Assembly (NCBI GenBank): GCA_964482685.1
Contig: CAYZZA010000009.1
Coordinates: 1-31,162 of the forward strand
Direction of reading: 5' to 3'
Length of the DNA stretch: 31,162 bases
DNA from: CAYZZA01 sp964482685
GTDB lineage: Bacteria > Bacillota > Bacilli > Lactobacillales > Carnobacteriaceae_A
In this document: piece by piece, positions 24,570 to 31,162 of the stretch
Layout: each line of letters opens with the position of its first letter
How positions within the stretch are numbered: the first letter of the stretch is position 1
Notes under the pieces: model-generated
What the model saw: the letters and a program-made list of their open reading frames with translations, nothing else
The model's database searches: none
Told to the model about the DNA's origin: nothing
Made by a program: the position numbers and the translations under genes

Positions 24570-27398
24570 TTACTCTTGTGCTTTTAGTGCTTCGACCATG
24601 TCTACTTTTTTGAGTTTCACGTGCATAATCAACATGACCAAAGTGGAAAAGAACAAGGTAAGCAATCCAGCGTACAGATAACTCATAGGGTGAATGATAC
24701 GACTAAACATCAACATATCAATTTCAGCAGTTTGAAGCACGAAGCGGTGAAGCAAGACACCTACCCCAAGACCTGCTACAATCCCCATTCCAGTTAAGAC
24801 AATGTTTTCACGATAAATATACAAGGTGACTTCTTTGTCATAAAACCCAAGCACTTTAATCGTAGACAACTCTCGGATACGTTCGGAGACGTTGATGTTG
24901 GTCAAGTTGTATAAAACAACCATGGCCAACAACGCAGCCGAAATGATCAACACAATCGTTACAATGTCTAAACTAGCCAATGTTTCTGCAAAGGCATCAT
25001 AAATAACAGACACAAAATTGATCCCAATTACACGGTCTTGTTGAGTCAGGATTTCTCCAATGGCTTCTTCATTGACCGTATCCGACATATAAACAAGAAG
25101 TTGTGTGTTGTACAAGGCATCTTTATCAAACTGCTCCGCATACAAGGCTGGGGACACATAGACCGCATGCCCCACGTAATTTTCTGCAATTCCTGAAACA
25201 GGCACCTCAAACTCGCGGTGATCAGAATCGTCTAACGTGAGTGTGTCCCCCACAGACACGTTCAGCAAGCGCGAGAGTTTCTCCGTAATGATAGCTCCCT
25301 CATCTGTCAACGAGAGTTCTTCGTTTTCATTCATATCACGAAGTGTCACGAACGAAGACAATTCATCCATGTCTTCAGGTACAAATAAAGTTGCTTCATA
25401 CGCTTGTCCGCCTGTCGTTGCATCCACTACTTCTTGACGTACATCTAATGTTTGGTCGATTGCTTCAATGGAGGCAAGTGCCTCTTCATATTGAGAGACT
25501 TCTTCTGTCGTAGGATCTTCTTTTAGCGCAACAATGGCATCATACTGGTTCAACTCACCATATTGAACATCCGCAATCCCAGAAATAGAATCGGACAAAC
25601 CAAAACCAGTTAAAATCAGTCCGGTACATCCGGCCACACCAAATACAGTCATCAGCATCCGTTGCTTGTATCGAAACAAGTTGCGTGCAGCCACTTTCTT
25701 TGTAAAAGACAAACGTTCCCAAATAAATGGAATCCGCTCCAAGAAAATACGTTGCCCTGCTTTTGGTGCTTTTCTACGCAATAACGTAGCTGCATTGCTT
25801 CGTAGCGATACTCGCACTGCCACGAGTGCCGAAACACCGGTAGACAAGAGAGCCACGGCCAATGACAAGAGCGCATAACTCCAATAGAAGCCCAATTGGA
25901 TAGGTGGCAAGTTGTACATGGTGCCATACGCATTGAAGATAATGGTTGGGAATAAGGTAAATCCAACCGCTACCCCGACAGATACCCCAATTAGGGTCGC
26001 TGCTAAGGCATAGAAGAAATATTTAAACGAAATATCACTGTTGGTGTATCCTAGTGCTTTCAAGGTTCCAATATGAGTGCGTTCTTCTTCCACCATACGC
26101 GTTAACGTAGTCAGTGAAATCAAAGCTGCAAGAAGAAAGAAAAAGACAGGAAATACTTTGGCAATCGAGCCCATTCTTTCAGCGTTGTCTTGATACTCCG
26201 CGTATCCAGCGTTGGAGGTGCGATCCAGAACAATATAATCTGGTGCTTTTAAAGTGTCTTTTGTCTCTTTGGCATCAGCTAAGTCTTGTCTTGCTTCGTC
26301 AATCTCAGCAAGTGCGTCGGCTTTTTCTTCTTCAAATTCAGCTAGTGCTGCCTCGTATTCTGCTTCACCTGCTAAAAGTTCAGATTGTGCTGTCAAAAAA
26401 TCTTGGCGGGATTGCTCCAACGCTTGCTGTTGCGCTTCAGGAAGAAACGCTTTGTTAGCCAAAGCTTGATCAAGTTCCGCTTGACTGGCTGCAAGTTCTG
26501 CTCGAGCATCTGATAATTTTTGGCCTTCGGACGCAAGTGTCTCTTCTGCTTCTTCTAACTCTTTTACTGCCGAAGCGATTTCAGCTTCGCCATCCTCAAT
26601 CTCTTCTTGGATTTCTGCTTGTAACGAAGAAAGCCGTTCTTCAGGACGGTCTTCAAGAAGTGTTTCCACTTCATCCAATTTAGCCGCAACTCCATCTTTA
26701 TAGACTTGCGAATATGAAGAGGGGGCTTTCAAATCATCGAATAATATATATGCTTCCGCGTAATACTCAGCCGAAAATTCTGTATCCAGTACATACGCTA
26801 TCCCGCGCAGGATTCCGCTTCCTAATTTCGTATTTCCACGGTTGCTTTCTTCAATATACAATGGGTTTTTGGCAAATCCGACAATCTCAAACGTAGTCCG
26901 TTGCAAAGAGTCCCTTGGGTCTTGTGAGACATTCTCTGTGTCGAAAGAGACCTGGTCTCCTATGTTGAACGCTTCTGTATAGGCGGCTGTGCTGTCTAAG
27001 ACAATTTCGCCTTCTTTTTCAGGCATACGTCCTTCGACTAAAAGAGGCTGGTTGATTTCCATGTCGGAGGCATTGTACCCTACGACATGCGATGTTAAAC
27101 TCGTTCCTTTAAACACAACATCTTGCGCATAAAGTGGTTCTATTTTCGCTGCAGCTAATTCTTCTTCTAATAACGAAATATCTTCCCCGGTTAAGCCAAA
27201 CGTAGAAACCACTTTAAGATCCATCAATTGCTGATCCTTATAATAGGCGTTTGCTGTTTTCAACATGTCAGGACCAGCTGCACTAATCCCAGAAAAAAAG
27301 GCAACTCCTATCATAATAATGGTCAATATAGACAAAAAACGAGCTTTTGAATCTACAATTTCTCTCAGGGTGTCTTTCAATAAAGCTTTTTTCTTCAT
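24570..27398 (-). CDS. FtsX/MacB-family ABC exporter permease with coiled coil
   Basis: 942-aa permease. One membrane segment near the N-terminus (about residues 20-42) is followed by a large extracellular region (43-415) that contains a long Ala/Glu/Gln-rich coiled coil (about 250-385). Then come a first FtsX domain with three membrane segments (about 415-540), another segment near 590, a second extracellular domain and a second FtsX domain (about 820-940). Such mechanotransmission ABC proteins do not import substrates; they move or expel lipoproteins, peptides or antibiotics, or signal across the membrane. I chose the ATG at 27398 with GAGG 9 nt upstream; a GTG at 27407 has its SD too close. 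The ATPase gene ends 13 nt upstream. Confidence 0.88.
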   Translation of the reverse strand: MKKKALLKDTLREIVDSKARFLSILTIIMIGVAFFSGISAAGPDMLKTANAYYKDQQLMDLKVVSTFGLTGEDISLLEEELAAAKIEPLYAQDVVFKGTSLTSHVVGYNASDMEINQPLLVEGRMPEKEGEIVLDSTAAYTEAFNIGDQVSFDTENVSQDPRDSLQRTTFEIVGFAKNPLYIEESNRGNTKLGSGILRGIAYVLDTEFSAEYYAEAYILFDDLKAPSSYSQVYKDGVAAKLDEVETLLEDRPEERLSSLQAEIQEEIEDGEAEIASAVKELEEAEETLASEGQKLSDARAELAASQAELDQALANKAFLPEAQQQALEQSRQDFLTAQSELLAGEAEYEAALAEFEEEKADALAEIDEARQDLADAKETKDTLKAPDYIVLDRTSNAGYAEYQDNAERMGSIAKVFPVFFFLLAALISLTTLTRMVEEERTHIGTLKALGYTNSDISFKYFFYALAATLIGVSVGVAVGFTLFPTIIFNAYGTMYNLPPIQLGFYWSYALLSLAVALLSTGVSALVAVRVSLRSNAATLLRRKAPKAGQRIFLERIPFIWERLSFTKKVAARNLFRYKQRMLMTVFGVAGCTGLILTGFGLSDSISGIADVQYGELNQYDAIVALKEDPTTEEVSQYEEALASIEAIDQTLDVRQEVVDATTGGQAYEATLFVPEDMDELSSFVTLRDMNENEELSLTDEGAIITEKLSRLLNVSVGDTLTLDDSDHREFEVPVSGIAENYVGHAVYVSPALYAEQFDKDALYNTQLLVYMSDTVNEEAIGEILTQQDRVIGINFVSVIYDAFAETLASLDIVTIVLIISAALLAMVVLYNLTNINVSERIRELSTIKVLGFYDKEVTLYIYRENIVLTGMGIVAGLGVGVLLHRFVLQTAEIDMLMFSRIIHPMSYLYAGLLTLFFSTLVMLIMHVKLKKVDMVEALKAQE

Positions 27399-27411
27399 CC
27401 TCTTCACCCTC

Positions 27412-28113
27412 TTACCATTCTATGTCTTCGACAGGAACAGGGTCTTCGTTTACAATCATGCTACGAACCTTGGCATCGCCAATTTCAATCACGCGGTCTG
27501 CCATCGGAGCAATCGCCCGATTATGAGTAATCACAACGACAGTCGTTCCGTATCGTTTTTTCATGTCATTTAACAACGTTAAGACTTGTTTGCCTGTCTC
27601 GTAATCCAACGCACCGGTTGGCTCATCACACAACAGCAATTTAGGTTGCTTTGCTAGCGCACGGGCAATTGCAACTCGTTGTTGTTCTCCACCAGACAAT
27701 TGGGATGGAAAGTTGTCCATCCGATCGGCTAAGCCCACATCTTTCATGACCGTTTCAGGATCTAGCGCATTTGGTGAGATTTCTGATGCCAATTCAACGT
27801 TTTCTTTCGCTGTTAAATTTGGGACGAGGTTGTAGTTTTGAAACACAAATCCAACATCTTCCCGGCGGTATTTGGTCAGCTGTTTTTCAGAAAAACCATG
27901 GATGTCGACACCGTCAATCAATATTTTTCCTTCATCCGCAGAGTCCATTCCGCCTAAAATATTTAAAACGGTTGTCTTTCCAGCTCCACTTGGACCTACA
28001 ATCAACGCAAACTCTTCTTTTTCAATATGAAAGGTAATCCCATCGTTTGCCGTAACGATTGTGTCTCCTGAACCGTACCGCTTGTATTCATCAATAATCT
28101 CAATGTAAGCCAT
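27412..28113 (-). CDS. ABC exporter ATPase (MacB/LolD type)
   Basis: 233-aa ATPase partner of the FtsX-like permease. Walker A GPSGAGKT (about residues 38-45), Q-loop VFQNYNLVPNLTA, signature LSGGEQQRVAIARAL and Walker B LLLCDEPTGALD are typical of the MacB/LolD/FtsE clade. AAAGG lies 7 nt before the ATG. The permease gene follows within 15 nt. No two-component system or periplasmic adaptor is adjacent, so inducer and cargo are unknown. Confidence 0.93.
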   Translation of the reverse strand: MAYIEIIDEYKRYGSGDTIVTANDGITFHIEKEEFALIVGPSGAGKTTVLNILGGMDSADEGKILIDGVDIHGFSEKQLTKYRREDVGFVFQNYNLVPNLTAKENVELASEISPNALDPETVMKDVGLADRMDNFPSQLSGGEQQRVAIARALAKQPKLLLCDEPTGALDYETGKQVLTLLNDMKKRYGTTVVVITHNRAIAPMADRVIEIGDAKVRSMIVNEDPVPVEDIEW

Positions 28114-28199
28114 GTTCTGACCTTTCTCCTTTTTTATATGTAGATGACACGCGTCACCCTAACCAATTGTGTTCGTATATGTGTATGCGTGCCTGCCTG

Positions 28200-29384
28200 T
28201 TATTGAACCTTTTGGACAATAACCACTTTTAAGTAGTCGCCTTCAGGGTATTCTTCTAAAACAGAGAAATCATCAGGGACACCATGTTCTTCTAAAATAG
28301 TGTAATGTTGTCCTTTGGCAGAAAATGCTTCTGCAATTAGTGCATGAAACTCTTTTCGTGAAATTTTCCACGTATTCGCCGACAGAACGAGTACGCCATT
28401 CATCTTGGTGATGTCGATGTATTGTCCAATTAAATCTGCGTAATCTTTTTCTACACTAAAGGTGCGTTTTTTTGTGCGGGCAAAGGTTGGAGGATCTGAA
28501 ACCACGACATCAAACTTCAAATCATGGCGAAGTGCATACTGGACATAGGAAAAAACATCCATTACACGAATTTCATGTGAACGAGTGTCCAATCCATTCA
28601 CAGCAAACTGTTCTTTTGTTTTATTTAAACTACGGTTGGCGACGTCGACACTCACGGTTTTTGCCGCTCCACCCATTGCAGCCGCTACAGAAAAAGCCCC
28701 TGTGTAACTAAACAAGTTCAACACATGCTTGCCTGCTGAATAGTTTTCCATCAACGTACGACGAACAAGACGTTGGTCTAAAAAGAGGCCTGTCATGTGG
28801 CCTTCATCCAACTGGACCACAAACTGAAGTCCATTTTCAGAAACAACTAAAGGTTCGGGTGCTTGTTCTCCTCGAACAAAATCACTTGCTTCTGTTTGAC
28901 GTGCAGAAGGATATCTCTTTTTTTCATAAATCCCTTTCACCATTGGAAACTGTTGTTGAAAGGCAGTATAGATCGCATGACGGTGCATGTAGATGCCTTT
29001 GTTATACCAATGAAAAACTGCATACCCCGCATAGTAATCCACAAGGATACCGCCTAAGCCATCTCCCTCACCGTTAAACAGGCGAAATGCTGTTGTGGAT
29101 ACATCTTGAAAGTAAGACTTTCGGTATTTTTTTGCATTTAGAAACAACTCACTAAAGAAATCTTCAGACAATGTTTGGCCTTTTGTACGTGAAATTACCC
29201 AACCAGCAGCCTTGTTCTCCTTGCCTAAATAGGCCATTGCTAAGAAGCGTCCATTTTCGTCTGTTAATTCAACAGTTTCGCCTTCATCTGGTCTCGTTCT
29301 ATCCAATATATCAAGGTCTACAATCATAGGGTAGCCTTTCCCTATTTGTTCCGCACCTATTTTTTTTAATTTTAATCTATCCAC
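28200..29384 (-). CDS. RlmI/YwbD-family SAM-dependent rRNA methyltransferase
   Basis: 394 aa. An N-terminal PUA domain (about residues 1-75) is followed by an EEHUD-like linking domain and a C-terminal Rossmann methyltransferase with VLNLFSYTGAFSVAAAMGGA (SAM motif I, about 219-238), VSVDVANRSL and VVSDPPTFAR (catalytic DPP motif). In E. coli RlmI methylates cytosine C5 at 23S position 1962; the Gram-positive YwbD branch probably modifies rRNA too, but the site is inferred. The start is GTG at 29384, with GGGAG about 10 nt upstream; the next in-frame Met (residue 20) would cut the PUA domain. Confidence 0.88.
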   Translation of the reverse strand: MDRLKLKKIGAEQIGKGYPMIVDLDILDRTRPDEGETVELTDENGRFLAMAYLGKENKAAGWVISRTKGQTLSEDFFSELFLNAKKYRKSYFQDVSTTAFRLFNGEGDGLGGILVDYYAGYAVFHWYNKGIYMHRHAIYTAFQQQFPMVKGIYEKKRYPSARQTEASDFVRGEQAPEPLVVSENGLQFVVQLDEGHMTGLFLDQRLVRRTLMENYSAGKHVLNLFSYTGAFSVAAAMGGAAKTVSVDVANRSLNKTKEQFAVNGLDTRSHEIRVMDVFSYVQYALRHDLKFDVVVSDPPTFARTKKRTFSVEKDYADLIGQYIDITKMNGVLVLSANTWKISRKEFHALIAEAFSAKGQHYTILEEHGVPDDFSVLEEYPEGDYLKVVIVQKVQ

Positions 29385-29442
29385 TTTTTTACGACTCCCT
29401 TTTTAAGTTCGACTCTCTTCATAATAATAGTAGAATTTTTTC

Positions 29443-29471
29443 ATTATAATCGTACAAATAGTATAACACAA
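29443..29471 (-). promoter_or_regulatory. Promoter of the RlmI-like gene
   Basis: Minus strand TTGTGT (29471-29466), 17-nt spacer, perfect TATAAT (29448-29443). A second -10-like TATACT overlaps the spacer. The leader would be about 50 nt. Confidence 0.6.
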
Positions 29472-29524
29472 CCCTAACTCTTTCATGAAATCATCACTAT
29501 ATTTTAATCCTAAAAGGGATTTAT

Positions 29525-29553
29525 TTGAATCATTGGCCATTTAAGGGTAAAAT
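29525..29553 (+). promoter_or_regulatory. Promoter of ltaS
   Basis: Plus strand TTGAAT (29525-29530), 17-nt spacer, TAAAAT (29548-29553). A start near 29560 leaves about 36 nt of leader, including AGGAGG at 29578-29583. Confidence 0.7.
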
Positions 29554-29595
29554 GGTGCAGTGTATCTTACACAACACAGGAGGATTTTGATAGAC

Positions 29596-31162
29596 ATGGA
29601 ATCAAATAAAAAAACAATTAGTAAATCTATTCAAGTATTTTTATTCGCCATTGTTCTTTTTTGGCTTAAAAGTTACCTTGCCCTACAAGTAGAATTTTCA
29701 TTAGGTGTATCTGGAATGATTCAACAATTCATTTTGCTGATCAATCCCCTTCCTTTAGCCCTTATTGTCTTTTCGCTAGCGCTTTATTTTAAAAAAGGCA
29801 AAAAATCAACGGCGGTTCTTTTGACACTGTATTTTTTGCTGTCGTTACTTTTGTACTCAAATATTTTGTATTACCGTGAATTCACAGACTTCCTAACTGT
29901 TGGAACAGTGATGGGGGCTGGAAATGTCTCTGGTGGACTCGTCGCCTCTTCTTTGGCATTAATGAGAGGCCGTGACCTTCTTTACTGGATAGACTTTATT
30001 TTCTTAGTCGTCTTTGCTGGAGTTAAAAAAGGAAGCTTTGATCAAAAGTCTTTCAAGAAAAGAAACGCAGTTGCCGTTACTATTTTAGGGTTGACCATGC
30101 TGGCTGGAAACTTAACACTAGCCGAAAGTGATCGCCCACAACTGTTATTGAGAACGTTTGACCGAAACTACATCGTCAAATATCTAGGCATCAACTTTTA
30201 CACAGGACACGACGTTTTGAAGACGGTTCAAAATAATCGGATTAAAGCAAGCGCGGATGAATCCGATATGGTTGAAGTGCAAAACTATGTGCACAAACAC
30301 TACGCCAGTCCTACTCCAGAAATGTTTGGTGTGGCAAAAGACCGCAACGTATTTTATGTTTCTCTAGAGAGTTTGCAGCAATTCATGATTGATTACCACC
30401 TAGAAGATGAAGAAGGCAACATGCACGAAGTTCTTCCGTTCCTAAACAGTTTGTTTCATGACGAAGCCTCATACAGTTTCAGTAATTTCTACCATCAAGT
30501 CGGACAAGGCAAAACATCTGACGCTGAAATGTTGATGGAAAACTCATTGTTTGGATTGTCTCAAGGTGGCGCCTTCTCTCAAGTGGGCTCTACCAACACC
30601 TTCCATTCCGCTTCAAAAATTTTAAAAGAAGAACAAGGGTACACATCTGCTGTGTTCCACGGAAACGTTGGGTCTTTCTGGAACCGAAACGATACGTACC
30701 AATCCTTTGGTGTTGATTATTTCTTTGACGCAAACTCTTACAACATGGACGAAGGACGTACCTTAGAATACGGGTTAAAAGACAAATTATTTTTCTCTGA
30801 ATCTGCCCAATATTTGGAGCAACTTCCACAGCCTTTTTATACAAAATGGCTAACTGTTTCAAATCACTTCCCTTATCCTTTGGATGAGCCTAATCATAGT
30901 ATTCCAACTGCTTCCACTGGTGACAATACCATCGACAACTATTTTGTTACAGCTAAATACTTGGATGAAGCCATGGAAGAATGGTTTACGTACCTGAAAG
31001 AAACCGGAATATATGAAAATTCAATTTTCGTACTTTATGGAGACCATTATGGGATTTCGAACTTACGAAACCAAACACTAGCTCCTTTGCTTGATAAAGA
31101 CCCTGAAACATGGTCCTTGTACGACGATACAATGATGCAACGTGTTCCTTTGATTATTCACG
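29596..31162 (+). CDS. ltaS: Lipoteichoic acid synthase LtaS (3' end outside window)
   Basis: Only plus-strand gene; open to the window edge, 522 codons seen, with the C-terminus lacking. An N-terminal membrane domain of about five segments (residues 8-165) is followed by an extracellular alkaline-phosphatase-fold sulfatase domain. Residues equivalent to S. aureus LtaS active-site positions are visible: metal-binding E258 in SLESLQQF, catalytic T307 in GQGKTSDAE, W and R in SFWNRN, H in SNHFPY, and D483-H484 in YGDHYG. The enzyme polymerises glycerol phosphate from phosphatidylglycerol onto a glycolipid anchor and releases diacylglycerol, the substrate of DgkB. AGGAGG lies 12 nt before the ATG. 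It is intact as far as seen; the cut is by the window, not a mutation. Confidence 0.94.
   Translation, partial: MESNKKTISKSIQVFLFAIVLFWLKSYLALQVEFSLGVSGMIQQFILLINPLPLALIVFSLALYFKKGKKSTAVLLTLYFLLSLLLYSNILYYREFTDFLTVGTVMGAGNVSGGLVASSLALMRGRDLLYWIDFIFLVVFAGVKKGSFDQKSFKKRNAVAVTILGLTMLAGNLTLAESDRPQLLLRTFDRNYIVKYLGINFYTGHDVLKTVQNNRIKASADESDMVEVQNYVHKHYASPTPEMFGVAKDRNVFYVSLESLQQFMIDYHLEDEEGNMHEVLPFLNSLFHDEASYSFSNFYHQVGQGKTSDAEMLMENSLFGLSQGGAFSQVGSTNTFHSASKILKEEQGYTSAVFHGNVGSFWNRNDTYQSFGVDYFFDANSYNMDEGRTLEYGLKDKLFFSESAQYLEQLPQPFYTKWLTVSNHFPYPLDEPNHSIPTASTGDNTIDNYFVTAKYLDEAMEEWFTYLKETGIYENSIFVLYGDHYGISNLRNQTLAPLLDKDPETWSLYDDTMMQRVPLIIH

Noticed and set aside
30590..30862. 90-aa minus-strand ORF inside ltaS
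   Set aside because: It is antisense to a clearly conserved part of LtaS containing active-site motifs.
29596..31162. Truncated ltaS as a pseudogene
   Set aside because: The frame is open to the last base, all visible active-site residues are intact, and the missing end is due to the window boundary.
1..31162. CRISPR arrays, tRNA genes, insertion sequences, prophage genes
   Set aside because: I read both strands and found no regularly spaced repeats, cloverleaf sequences, transposases or integrases.

Overview
The window is a compact stretch of a low-GC Gram-positive (Bacillota) chromosome. The order pcrA-ligA-camS-gatC-gatA-gatB-dgkB-rlmD, and UPF0316-purK-like-purB beside it, follow the arrangement known from Bacillus. 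An RlmCD-type methyltransferase without iron-sulfur cysteines, a coiled-coil FtsX exporter and an LtaS-type lipoteichoic acid synthase fit Lactobacillales, perhaps a Carnobacteriaceae-like genus. That placement is inference from gene content; no taxonomic marker such as rRNA is present. Every gene is on the minus strand except the last, a partial ltaS on the plus strand, so 29.4-29.6 kb holds a divergent promoter region. I see no mobile element, CRISPR array, tRNA or rRNA.

Layout, in plus-strand coordinates (minus-strand transcription runs right to left). 1-2.5 kb: rlmD (23S rRNA methylation) and dgkB (lipid kinase). 2.6-11.3 kb: a tightly packed operon pcrA-ligA-camS-gatC-gatA-gatB, with 4-nt overlaps at ligA/camS, gatC/gatA and gatA/gatB, joining DNA repair and replication enzymes to the Glu-tRNA(Gln) amidotransferase. 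11.4-15.4 kb: UPF0316 membrane protein, a degenerate PurK-like ATP-grasp protein, purB and an EamA permease, closed by a good terminator. 15.5-19.3 kb: a CNNM/CorC-type CBS membrane protein, an unassigned TIM-barrel protein with a repetitive acidic tail, a LytG-type glucosaminidase and an unknown Trp-rich protein. 19.7-24.3 kb: a complete branched-chain amino acid ABC transporter, livJ-livH-livM-livG-livF, behind a near-consensus promoter. 24.6-28.1 kb: a MacB/FtsX-type ABC exporter pair. 28.2-31.2 kb: an RlmI-family methyltransferase and the divergent partial ltaS.

Most of the window is housekeeping. The points worth a second look are: (1) the PurK homologue between UPF0316 and purB has lost its nucleotide-binding loop, its ATP-lid glycines and a metal-binding Glu, and no purE is nearby; (2) the purB ribosome-binding site sits in a perfect palindrome inside that gene, which suggests translational coupling; (3) a 15-bp sequence matching the CodY consensus at 12 of 15 positions fills the spacer of the liv promoter; (4) a 135-nt nested inverted-repeat region at 16.96-17.09 kb looks like a structured RNA or a small repeat element; (5) the TIM-barrel protein ends in a tandem 9-residue acidic repeat encoded by an exact DNA repeat.
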